Below are positions 1 to 5,674 of a stretch of DNA of 6,326 bases, piece after piece. Every line of letters begins with the position of its first letter. The stretch's first letter is position 1. The stretch spans positions 1-6,326 of the forward strand of contig CAKRCJ010000134.1 of assembly GCA_934307185.1 (NCBI GenBank). The letters run 5' to 3'. Origin of the DNA: an uncultured Roseburia sp. GTDB taxonomy: Bacteria > Bacillota > Clostridia > Lachnospirales > Lachnospiraceae. The translations under genes were made by a program, and so were the position numbers. The notes below the pieces were generated by a model, which was not told the origin of the DNA, did not search any database, and was given only the letters and a program-made list of their open reading frames with translations.

Positions 1-69
1 ATTTCCGATATAACGCGCCGGTTTATCGATTTTCATCAGTATCTCATCTGATAATGCTAATTTTGTCAT
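1..69 (-). CDS. N-terminus of a probable B12-binding radical SAM protein (TIGR03960-like)
   Basis: Only the first 23 codons are in the window, starting at the ATG at 69 and open to the edge. AAAGGA lies at 78-83, 8 nt upstream. The peptide begins MTKLALSDEILMKIDKPARY and continues IGN. The pattern of a short leader, then a K-P-x-R-Y-I-G-x element, is what I recall at the start of the TIGR03960 family of large radical SAM proteins with a cobalamin-binding domain, which in Clostridia commonly sits near TIGR03936 and the ribonuclease G (rng) and ribosomal protein L21/L27 genes. Neither the radical SAM CxxxCxxC motif nor the B12 domain can be seen here, so the family name rests on this short N-terminus alone. 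Confidence 0.6.
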   Translation of the reverse strand, partial: MTKLALSDEILMKIDKPARYIGN

Positions 70-77
70 TCGGTTTA

Positions 78-83
78 TCCTTT
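78..83 (-). promoter_or_regulatory. Ribosome binding site of the truncated radical SAM-type gene
   Basis: AAAGGA stands 8 nt before the ATG at 69. It supports a real gene start at the window edge although only 23 codons are visible. Confidence 0.75.
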
Positions 84-90
84 CTGATTT

Positions 91-106
91 TTCCTGGACA
101 CAGGAA
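91..106. other. Short hairpin in the gap before the radical SAM gene
   Basis: TTCCTG (91-96) and CAGGAA (101-106) form a 6-bp stem with a 4-nt loop. On the plus strand it is followed two bases later by a T-run, which looks like a weak intrinsic terminator, but no plus-strand gene leads into it. On the minus strand the stem sits just ahead of the ribosome binding site of the next gene, without a following T-run. A role in mRNA structure or stability is possible. Confidence 0.4.
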
Positions 107-112
107 CAATTT

Positions 113-424
113 TTATTCATGTTCTTCTATCATAACATAATCCTGCAAAATTGTATAATAATGATTATCGGTGATGCTGTCAATCAAATCTTTTGCATCG
201 TATCCGTTTATTTCTGTATGATTGTATTTTAAAAACAAAAATCCGATAAAAGCAAAAACGGCGAGAAGGACGCGCACTTTAAAGAAAAGCCAGCCAAGCG
301 GCGCTTCTGCCGGTTGTTCCTCTTTCTGCTCCTCCTTTGGCATATCAAATGACTTTCTTATTTCGTTTACATATTCTTTCCTTCTTGCTGCATAGTCCTC
401 TGTCATAAAAGAATAAGACTCCAT
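113..424 (-). CDS. Small single-pass membrane protein of unknown function
   Basis: I do not recognise this 103-residue protein. The first 44 residues are charged and hydrophilic: MESYSFMTEDYAARRKEYVN is followed by an acidic/Gln/Pro stretch around EEQKEEQPAEAP (31-42). One hydrophobic segment (about 45-66, LFFKVRVLLAVFAFIGFLFLK) is followed by a polar tail of about 37 residues ending in EEHE. There is no cleavable signal peptide, so the topology could be N-in/C-out, with the tail outside (inference). The tail, with paired aromatics (NHYYTILQDY), could be a small folded patch. The start at 424 has AAGGA 5 nt upstream. Coding is supported by the ribosome binding site, by the fit between its neighbours and by the sensible protein composition. 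It precedes the radical SAM gene by 43 nt. Confidence 0.75.
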   Translation of the reverse strand: MESYSFMTEDYAARRKEYVNEIRKSFDMPKEEQKEEQPAEAPLGWLFFKVRVLLAVFAFIGFLFLKYNHTEINGYDAKDLIDSITDNHYYTILQDYVMIEEHE

Positions 425-436
425 ATTCTTCCTTAG

Positions 437-465
437 TGAAATATATGAAGTCTTCTGCTATTTCA
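437..465. repeat. 29-bp interrupted dyad ahead of the small membrane protein gene
   Basis: TGAAATA (437-443) is mirrored by TATTTCA (459-465), and the same centre (451) also carries GAAG/CTTC (447-450 with 452-455). The structure fills most of the 46-nt gap between the acyltransferase stop and the next start. There is no T-run after it on the minus strand, so it does not look like an intrinsic terminator. It could be an operator or an RNA hairpin ahead of the ribosome binding site. Confidence 0.5.
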
Positions 466-470
466 TGTAT

Positions 471-1571
471 TTAGTTTTTCTTTGCTCCCGAAAAAAGACG
501 GATTACGAAAAAAAGAAATGCCTCTACCCAGTGAATAACTGTCTTTTCAAGAAAAACAGCTCCTACCAGTGAAAAAAACAGCGTAAGGACCATCATAAGC
601 AAAGAGCCGCCAACTCCACCGAAAGACAACGGACTGATATGTAACATCTGCTTCACAAAAAAATGAAGTACACCCCAATGAATTAATAAAATTCCAAAGC
701 TGTAACGGCTGATAAGCTTTGTAAAAAAACTTTCCGTTTCTTTTGCCGCACATAATTTTTTTACCAGAAGAAAAACCGTCATTGCATAAAACACCATAAG
801 CGGCGCATTGTTAAAAAGATATCTCTGATAATCTTCCCCGGAAAAAATGAGGGCGATGGAACAGAAAACAGACAAAATACCAAAAAGCCAGATGACACCG
901 TCTGTCCGGCGCGAATGGTCTTTTGTCAGAAAATAACCAAGAATAAAAATTCCAACAAAGGAATTTAAAATTCCGGAAGAAATCGGATTAAAATATAAAA
1001 AATCCCAGTAAGTGCCAAGTATCTGAAATACCAGAATTACAAGCACCAGACCATTTAATACCTTATCCGGAATATGCCCTGTCAGATACCGGAGCACCGG
1101 CGTAAGAATATAAAGCCAGATAATGACGTATATGAGCCAGAAATGCGGTGCTTCCTCCGGTGCACCAAGCAGCATACGTTTTATTAAGGAAAGCCAGTGA
1201 TTTGGAAAAATCCACTGAATTCCCTCTTTTGCGCAAATATATAATATGTAATATATGACGGTCGGAACAATTACTTTTAACGCCCTTTTTTTATAAAAGG
1301 TTCCCGCCCGTTCTCCTTTTACCGGAAGCAGCAAGGCACCGCTTATCATAATAAATAAAAGATTGCAGCATAAAAAAAGATAATTAAATATCTCAAAGCA
1401 ATAATAACCGGTGCTCTTTTCCTCCACCATAGAAGAACCGAGGGAAACGGTATGCACCCCAATCACAAAAATGGTTGCAATTGCCCGCAGAATATCAGGA
1501 TATACCTGCCTTTTTTTCCCACTGTCCTCTCCAATCAGAAAAGTTATTATCTGATTTTTCCATGTCGTCAT
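471..1571 (-). CDS. Acyltransferase-3 family membrane protein (O-acetyltransferase type)
   Basis: This is an integral membrane protein of 366 residues with about ten hydrophobic segments, belonging to the acyltransferase-3 (OafA/YrhL/WecH) family, which moves acetyl or other acyl groups onto surface glycans, lipids or peptides. Family signatures are visible: R29 and H40 in DILRAIATIFVIGVH (the conserved Arg and His of the first membrane helix), LLFIMISGALLL (71-82), FYKKRALKVIVP (92-103), FWLIYVIIWLYILTPVL (144-160) and a late YSFGILLIH (290-298). Its length and style are closest to WecH-like proteins, but the acceptor cannot be told. I chose the ATG at 1571, which has AAGGGAAGG 10 nt upstream. 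An in-frame ATG at 1598 has no well-spaced site. It follows the his genes by 45 nt with no clear terminator, so it may be co-transcribed, yet no metabolic link to histidine is evident. Confidence 0.9.
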   Translation of the reverse strand: MTTWKNQIITFLIGEDSGKKRQVYPDILRAIATIFVIGVHTVSLGSSMVEEKSTGYYCFEIFNYLFLCCNLLFIMISGALLLPVKGERAGTFYKKRALKVIVPTVIYYILYICAKEGIQWIFPNHWLSLIKRMLLGAPEEAPHFWLIYVIIWLYILTPVLRYLTGHIPDKVLNGLVLVILVFQILGTYWDFLYFNPISSGILNSFVGIFILGYFLTKDHSRRTDGVIWLFGILSVFCSIALIFSGEDYQRYLFNNAPLMVFYAMTVFLLVKKLCAAKETESFFTKLISRYSFGILLIHWGVLHFFVKQMLHISPLSFGGVGGSLLMMVLTLFFSLVGAVFLEKTVIHWVEAFLFFVIRLFSGAKKN

Positions 1572-1581
1572 AGTTAAAAAA

Positions 1582-1590
1582 CCTTCCCTT
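1582..1590 (-). promoter_or_regulatory. Acyltransferase ribosome binding site that decides the start
   Basis: AAGGGAAGG ends 10 nt before the ATG at 1571. The only purine run ahead of the alternative ATG at 1598 is GGGAA, which touches the start too closely to serve. Confidence 0.6.
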
Positions 1591-1616
1591 TTTCTCATTT
1601 CCCAATAGAATAAAAC

Positions 1617-2900
1617 CTATCTTCTCTGGGAAAGCTCCTGTGTAATTTCTTCCCATGTAAGGTCTTTTTCTGCCATCAAAACCATCAGATGATAAATATA
1701 ATCGGAAATTTCAAATTTCAACTGCTCGTGGTCGGTATTTTTTGCTGCGATAATAATCTCGGTATTCTCCTCGCCGACTTTTTTCAGAAGATTATCGAGG
1801 CCCTGTTCGAGTAAAAGATTGGTATAAGAACCCTCTTTTGGATTTTCCATGCGGTCTAAAATAATGTTATAGACATCCTGTAATACCTTCTGCGGATTTT
1901 TCTCTACATATTCCTTTTTCACAATCTCATTGAAGAAACAGGAACGGTTTCCGGTATGGCATGCTGCACCAATCTGGGATACCTTTGCAAGAATGGTATC
2001 GTAATCGCAGTCAGCTGTTAAAGATTTCACATACTGGATATGACCGGAGGTTAAGCCCTTTGTCCACAATTCATTTCTGCTTCTGCTAAAGTAAGTCATT
2101 TTACCTATATTTATCGTTGTATCAAACGCTTCCTCGTTCATGTAGGCTAACATCAGCACCTCATCGGTGCGGTAATCCTGCACAATTACAGGAACCATGC
2201 CGTCCGAGTTTTTCTTTAAATCATTCCACTTTAAGGCTGGCTCAAAGTTATCCATTTTAATGCCGGAGGCGGATAGCTGGGACTTCATTTCCATAATGTC
2301 AGTCTGCGGGTCATTGATTAAAGAGCCGGCAATCCCGCGCACATTTTTTCTCGATAAAATAGATAAAATCTCGTCATAATCCGCATCATTTAGATAGACA
2401 ACATGCGGTACAGCAGTCATTCCGTCGACTGCGTCCAATACTGCCTTGTTCAAAATCAATACCTCATGGAACGTGTCTGCCATTTCGTTCTGATGCTTGA
2501 AAATAAAATCAACATTCGTAACAGATACAAGCACCCGGTCTTTTCCAAAGCGTTTGCTGGCAGCAGCCGCAAGCTCCATGCTTTCTGGCTTCGAACCGTT
2601 TAATATTACCTGAAGGCAGCCGGCATAGATGAACTTCTTTATGTCCTCCATGCGGTTAATGTTACCGCCGGCACATACTTTAATCTCAACATTACGGTTA
2701 ATGTTGCGGATAACCTGAATGTTACGTTCATGTTCTTCATCGGAGGTTGACAGGTCAAATATCATAATCTTATCAATTCCACTGTCGTTATATAACTTGG
2801 CAAGCCCAATCACATCCGGGTAGATTTCTTTATTATCCCTGGCTTTGACTGCCTTCCCATCTTTTAAATAAATCGTTGCTACTATATTTTTGTGTTCCAT
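1617..2900 (-). CDS. hisIE: HisIE bifunctional enzyme with a degenerate N-terminal HisF-like domain
   Basis: The 427-residue protein is about twice the length of ordinary HisIE. Residues 222-328 form HisI, phosphoribosyl-AMP cyclohydrolase: WTKGLTSGH (279-287), the metal motif DCDYD (297-301) and the zinc cysteines C314 (ACHTG) and C321 (SCF). Residues 336-425 form HisE, the MazG-like phosphoribosyl-ATP pyrophosphohydrolase, with KKVGEENTE (373-381) and E397/D400 before YHL. Both catalytic domains look intact, so steps 2 and 3 should work. Residues 1-220 follow the HisF/HisA barrel pattern ([38 protein letters not shown]), but the catalytic aspartates are replaced by Y11 and T128. The phosphate loop GGGI reads GGNI, the second loop is lost, and the region between strands 4 and 7 is about 30 residues short. 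The N-terminal domain is therefore probably non-catalytic (inference). The ATG at 2900 has GGAAGGA 10 nt upstream. Confidence 0.93.
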   Translation of the reverse strand: MEHKNIVATIYLKDGKAVKARDNKEIYPDVIGLAKLYNDSGIDKIMIFDLSTSDEEHERNIQVIRNINRNVEIKVCAGGNINRMEDIKKFIYAGCLQVILNGSKPESMELAAAASKRFGKDRVLVSVTNVDFIFKHQNEMADTFHEVLILNKAVLDAVDGMTAVPHVVYLNDADYDEILSILSRKNVRGIAGSLINDPQTDIMEMKSQLSASGIKMDNFEPALKWNDLKKNSDGMVPVIVQDYRTDEVLMLAYMNEEAFDTTINIGKMTYFSRSRNELWTKGLTSGHIQYVKSLTADCDYDTILAKVSQIGAACHTGNRSCFFNEIVKKEYVEKNPQKVLQDVYNIILDRMENPKEGSYTNLLLEQGLDNLLKKVGEENTEIIIAAKNTDHEQLKFEISDYIYHLMVLMAEKDLTWEEITQELSQRR

Positions 2901-2910
2901 TTATAACATT

Positions 2911-2917
2911 TCCTTCC
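2911..2917 (-). promoter_or_regulatory. Ribosome binding site of the HisIE fusion gene
   Basis: GGAAGGA ends 10 nt before the ATG at 2900, inside the 27-nt gap after hisB. No other good site is visible at the HisF-like/HisI junction near residue 222, so the two parts are made as one protein. Confidence 0.7.
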
Positions 2918-2927
2918 ATTGTATCAT

Positions 2928-3515
2928 TTACAGACTTCCTTTGGTAGAGAGAATATCTGTTATTCTCGGGTCAATGATGGTCGCCTCATCCAATGCTTTG
3001 GCAAACGCTTTAAACATTGCCTCTATCATATGGTGGTTATTTCCACCGGAGAGCACCTTGATATGTAAATTCATTCCAGCCGAATATGAAACAGCATAGA
3101 AAAATTCTTTTACCATCTCAGTATCCATATAACCAACCCGGTCTGTTGTAAATTCGCCGTCAAACACAAGATATGGTCTTCCTGATAAATCCACAGCACA
3201 TAAAACAAGTGTCTCGTCCATCGGCAGAATACAGCTTCCAAAGCGTTTTATCCCCTTTTTATCGCCCACTGCTTCTTTAATGGCGCTTCCAAGGACAATT
3301 CCGGTATCCTCAATCGTATGATGACAGTCTACGGCAAGATCCCCGACCACATTTACTTTTAAATCAAAAAAACCGTGTCTGGCAAAACCGTCTAACATAT
3401 GGTCAAAAAAACCAATTCCTGTATTTATGGAGGAAATTCCCTCTCCATCTAAATTTAAGTGCAGTGAAATATCTGTTTCCTTTGTTTTACGAAGCATATC
3501 TGAAGTACGTGTCAT
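2928..3515 (-). CDS. hisB: Imidazoleglycerol-phosphate dehydratase HisB (monofunctional)
   Basis: HisB dehydrates imidazole glycerol phosphate to imidazole acetol phosphate (step 7), using manganese bound by histidine-rich motifs. The 195-residue protein is the monofunctional form without the histidinol-phosphatase domain found in enterobacteria. Motifs are complete: NTGIGFFDHMLDGFARHG (31-48), DCHHTIEDTGIVLG (63-76), PMDE (98-101), SYSAGMNLHIKVLSGGNNHH (143-162) and EAMFKAFAKAL (165-175). I chose the ATG at 3515 because a purine-rich site (GGAAAGGGG) precedes it by 10 nt and the family begins with an R-T-x-E/D type N-terminus, here MTRTSDM. The same frame is open to a TTG at 3608, but the extra 31 residues are basic, unconserved in style and have no well-spaced binding site. 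The gene is followed 27 nt later by the HisIE fusion gene. Confidence 0.96.
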   Translation of the reverse strand: MTRTSDMLRKTKETDISLHLNLDGEGISSINTGIGFFDHMLDGFARHGFFDLKVNVVGDLAVDCHHTIEDTGIVLGSAIKEAVGDKKGIKRFGSCILPMDETLVLCAVDLSGRPYLVFDGEFTTDRVGYMDTEMVKEFFYAVSYSAGMNLHIKVLSGGNNHHMIEAMFKAFAKALDEATIIDPRITDILSTKGSL

Positions 3516-3525
3516 TTTTCGTCTG

Positions 3526-3536
3526 CCCCTTTCCTT
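3526..3536 (-). promoter_or_regulatory. hisB ribosome binding site that decides the start
   Basis: A purine run, AAGGAAAGGGG, ends 10 nt before the ATG at 3515. It supports that start over the upstream TTG at 3608. Confidence 0.65.
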
Positions 3537-3626
3537 TTCTATCAAAAAATCAATGCGATAAAATAATTTTTTTCTATGTCCATACATAAAACGGCCCGAA
3601 CCGGACAATTCCTTTTTACAGACAAT

Positions 3627-3664
3627 ATCATTTTAACAAGAATGACATCATTCGTAAACAGAAT
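3627..3664. repeat. Imperfect direct repeat spanning the candidate promoter
   Basis: Two related copies lie 20 bp apart, about two helical turns: ATCATTTTAACAAGAAT (3627-3643) and ATCATTCGTAAACAGAAT (3647-3664). They agree at about 14 of 18 positions with one gap. A small dyad, AATGACATCATT (3641-3652), bridges the two copies and falls in the spacer between the -35 and -10. Tandem operator half-sites for a regulator are a possible reading. Chance in AT-rich DNA is the alternative. Confidence 0.35.
3630..3658 (-). promoter_or_regulatory. Candidate sigma-A promoter upstream of hisB
   Basis: On the minus strand, TTTACG (3658-3653) is followed by exactly 17 nt and then TAAAAT (3635-3630). TG stands one base before the -10 (3638-3637), giving an extended -10, TGnTAAAAT. 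The matches to consensus are 4 of 6 for the -35 and 5 of 6 for the -10. Transcription would begin near 3623 and give a leader of roughly 105 nt before hisB. In AT-rich DNA such matches arise by chance, so this remains a prediction, but the position in an unusually long spacer supports it. Confidence 0.45.
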
Positions 3665-3718
3665 TTGCGCAATTCGGGCAATTATTTTGTATTTTTTGTT
3701 ATTTATTTCACAAACCGG

Positions 3719-5011
3719 TTAATCTTCAAAACGCACACGGATTGAGTTGGCATGCGCGGTTAATTTTTCGCATTCCGCAAACTGGGCAATATCTTTATAA
3801 ACCGGCTCTAATGCCTCTCTGGAATAAGAGATTATGCTGGATTTTTTGATAAAATCGTCCACAGAAAGCGGTGAGAAAAACTTTGCAGTTCCATTGGTCG
3901 GAAGCACATGGTTCGGTCCGGCAAAATAATCTCCTAACGGTTCACTTGAATATTCCCCGATAAAAATTGCTCCTGCATTTCTTATTTTTGTCATCACCTC
4001 AAACGGATTTTTTGTCACAAGCTCTAAGTGCTCGGAAGCAATCTCATTGACGGTATCAATTGCCTGCACCATTGTATCTGCAACTAAAATATATCCATAA
4101 TTATCCAACGATTTCCGGATAATCTCTTTTCTGGATAACTGTTCCACGAACTTATCGACTTCGGCAGATACCTGTTCTGCCAAAGCTTCACTTGTGGTAA
4201 CTAAAATTGCGGAAGCCATCTCGTCATGCTCTGCCTGTGATAATAAATCTGCCGCAACAAATCTTGGATTTGCTGTCTCGTCTGCCAATACCATAATTTC
4301 ACTCGGACCTGCAATGGAGTCAATACTTACATAGCCAAAGACCGCTTTTTTGGCAAGTGCGACATAAATATTTCCGGGACCTACAATTTTATCTACTTTT
4401 GGAATACTCTCTGTTCCGAAAGCAAGTGCTGCGATTGCCTGTGCGCCGCCTGCTTTATAAATCTTATCTACTCCGGCTTCGTTTGCTGCAACTAAAGTGG
4501 AAGGATAGACTTTTCCGTCTTTGCCGCATGGAGTTGTCATAATGATATTTGTAACACCTGCCACCTTTGCCGGAATTACATTCATCAGTACGGAGGAAGG
4601 ATACACCGCTTTTCCGCCCGGAACATAGACACCGACATTTTTTAATGGTGTTACCTTCTGGCCTAAAATGATACCGGACTCATCGGAGTCAAACCAGGAA
4701 TACTGCTTCTGTTTTGCATGATAATCGCGGATATTTACAAGAGCTTTGCGGATAACCTCTAAAAGCTTCGGGTCGACCTGCTCATATGCTTCTTTTATTT
4801 CTTCCTCTGTCACTAAAATATTTTCTGCATTTATGTCTGCTCCGTCAAACTTTTTCGTATATTCAAAAACTGCCGAATCTTTTCTTTCCCTGACATTCTG
4901 GATAATTTCATTGACACGGCTTTCATATTCTCCATAAGAGTTCGGACTCCGCTTTAACAGATTTTCTAAAATATTATCCTGTGTTTCTTTCGTTAACTTT
5001 AAAATTCTCAT
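3719..5011 (-). CDS. hisD: Histidinol dehydrogenase HisD
   Basis: HisD is the zinc-dependent, NAD-linked enzyme that oxidises L-histidinol through histidinal to L-histidine, the last two steps. The protein is 430 residues, the usual family length. The zinc ligands known from the E. coli enzyme are matched by Q259 and H262 (SQAEHDE), D361 (GDYFAGPNHVLPT) and H420 (LTAHANSIRVR), and the catalytic Glu-His pair by E327-H328 (ASEHLEL). The nucleotide-binding stretches GVYVPGGKAVYPSS (127-140) and VGPGNIYVALAKK (210-222) are intact. I chose the ATG at 5011 because AAAGGA lies 9 nt upstream. A longer GTG start at 5029 would place that site inside the gene and overlap hisG by 17 nt. hisG ends one base before this ATG. 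After hisD comes a 203-nt spacer before hisB. Confidence 0.98.
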   Translation of the reverse strand: MRILKLTKETQDNILENLLKRSPNSYGEYESRVNEIIQNVRERKDSAVFEYTKKFDGADINAENILVTEEEIKEAYEQVDPKLLEVIRKALVNIRDYHAKQKQYSWFDSDESGIILGQKVTPLKNVGVYVPGGKAVYPSSVLMNVIPAKVAGVTNIIMTTPCGKDGKVYPSTLVAANEAGVDKIYKAGGAQAIAALAFGTESIPKVDKIVGPGNIYVALAKKAVFGYVSIDSIAGPSEIMVLADETANPRFVAADLLSQAEHDEMASAILVTTSEALAEQVSAEVDKFVEQLSRKEIIRKSLDNYGYILVADTMVQAIDTVNEIASEHLELVTKNPFEVMTKIRNAGAIFIGEYSSEPLGDYFAGPNHVLPTNGTAKFFSPLSVDDFIKKSSIISYSREALEPVYKDIAQFAECEKLTAHANSIRVRFED

Positions 5012-5012
5012 G

Positions 5013-5672
5013 TCATTCTTTCCTTTCACTGATAACGTTTTTTAAATCGGAAATTAACTTCGTGATGCGCTCATTTTCCATTTTCATGCTGACCTGGTTG
5101 ACTACCATGCGGGCGGAAAGCGGACACACTTCTTCTAAAACGGTCAGTCCGTTCTCCCTTAAGGTGGATCCTGTTTCCACAATATCACAGATGACCTCGG
5201 AAAGTCCGACAATCGGCGCTAATTCAATCGAACCGTTTAATTTGATAATTTCCACTGTCTGATGCTTTTTATTATAAAAATAATCTTTTGCGATATGCGG
5301 ATACTTTGTCGCAACGCGAATGAGTTCATGGTGCTTTAACAGCTCTCCCGCTTCCTCTGGTCCACAGATACACATGCGGCATTTTCCAAAGCCTAAATCC
5401 AATACTTCGTAAATATTACGCCCTTCTTCTAAAATCGTGTCTTTTCCAACAATTCCGATATCAGCGGCTCCATACTCTACATAAGTAGGTACATCTGGTC
5501 CTTTTGCGAGGAAAAAACGAAGCTTTAGCTCCTCATTCACAAAGATTAACTTTCTCGTATCCTTATCCTTCATTTCCTCACAGGTAATTCCAATCTGCTC
5601 GAATAATTCTAACGTTTTTTTTGCAAGTCTGCCTTTTCCCAATGCAAAGGTCAGGTATCTCTCATCTTCCAT
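5013..5672 (-). CDS. hisG: ATP phosphoribosyltransferase catalytic subunit, short form HisG
   Basis: HisG joins ATP and PRPP to give phosphoribosyl-ATP, the committed step of histidine synthesis in the cytoplasm. The protein has 219 residues, the length of the short form, which lacks the C-terminal ACT-like regulatory domain of long HisG and therefore needs HisZ. Visible motifs are ALGKGRL (10-16), DIGIVGKD (71-78), KCRMCI (97-102), VATKYP (120-125), ELAPIVGLSEVICDIV (150-165) and the PRPP-binding loop ETGSTL (166-171). The ATG at 5672 is preceded by GGAGG with a 7-nt spacing, placed inside the end of hisZ. The frame ends with TGA one base before the hisD ATG. Translational coupling with both neighbours is likely (inference). 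No defect is visible. Confidence 0.98.
   Translation of the reverse strand: MEDERYLTFALGKGRLAKKTLELFEQIGITCEEMKDKDTRKLIFVNEELKLRFFLAKGPDVPTYVEYGAADIGIVGKDTILEEGRNIYEVLDLGFGKCRMCICGPEEAGELLKHHELIRVATKYPHIAKDYFYNKKHQTVEIIKLNGSIELAPIVGLSEVICDIVETGSTLRENGLTVLEEVCPLSARMVVNQVSMKMENERITKLISDLKNVISERKE
5021..5026 (-). promoter_or_regulatory. hisD ribosome binding site that decides the start
   Basis: AAAGGA lies 9 nt upstream of the ATG at 5011 and inside the last codons of hisG. It lies just downstream of a possible GTG start at 5029 and so argues against that longer form. Confidence 0.8.
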
Positions 5673-5674
5673 GT

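Larger units (their letters stand above)
3516..3718 (-). other. hisD-hisB spacer with candidate regulatory structure
   Basis: This 203-nt non-coding stretch is the longest in the window, while hisZ, hisG and hisD upstream are nearly contiguous. It is AT rich and contains a candidate extended -10 promoter (3630-3658), an imperfect direct repeat (3627-3664), a near-palindrome around TTGCGCAA (3661-3675) and a short TGTCC/GGACA inverted repeat (3577-3581 with 3603-3607) in what would be the leader. I see no strong GC hairpin followed by a T-run on the minus strand, so read-through from hisD to hisB seems possible. No His-rich leader peptide and no recognisable T-box were found here. Confidence 0.55.

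Noticed and set aside
547..753. 68-codon minus-strand frame inside the acyltransferase gene
   Set aside because: It is an alternative frame of a clear family member and has no independent support.
1572..1598. Longer acyltransferase start at ATG 1598
   Set aside because: No correctly spaced ribosome binding site; AAGGGAAGG lies between it and the ATG at 1571.
1572..1616. Terminator between the HisIE gene and the acyltransferase
   Set aside because: Only a weak A5/T5 pairing around the purine run is present, with no GC stem, so a terminator cannot be supported.
2197..3099. Several plus-strand open frames of 60-69 codons over hisIE and hisB
   Set aside because: They lie opposite well-supported genes, have no family features and appear to be frame shadows.
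3516..3608. Longer hisB start at TTG 3608 adding 31 residues
   Set aside because: The added residues are basic and lack the family pattern, the TTG has no well-spaced ribosome binding site, and a purine-rich site sits before the ATG at 3515.
3521..3623. Long-range GTCTG/CAGAC pairing across the hisB leader
   Set aside because: Only 5 bp over about 100 nt, expected by chance; not enough for a riboswitch or regulatory RNA call.
3542..3631. Possible 29-codon leader peptide (MILSVKRN...) ahead of hisB
   Set aside because: It has no ribosome binding site and no His codons, starts inside the candidate -10 element, and is not paired with a terminator/antiterminator structure, so a his attenuator is not supported.
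5012..5029. Longer hisD start at GTG 5029
   Set aside because: The AAAGGA site lies downstream of it and 9 nt before the ATG at 5011, and the longer form would overlap hisG.
4357..5262. Plus-strand open frames of 61-93 codons opposite hisD and hisG
   Set aside because: Low-complexity Ser/Phe/Leu-rich translations typical of antisense of real genes, with no support for coding.
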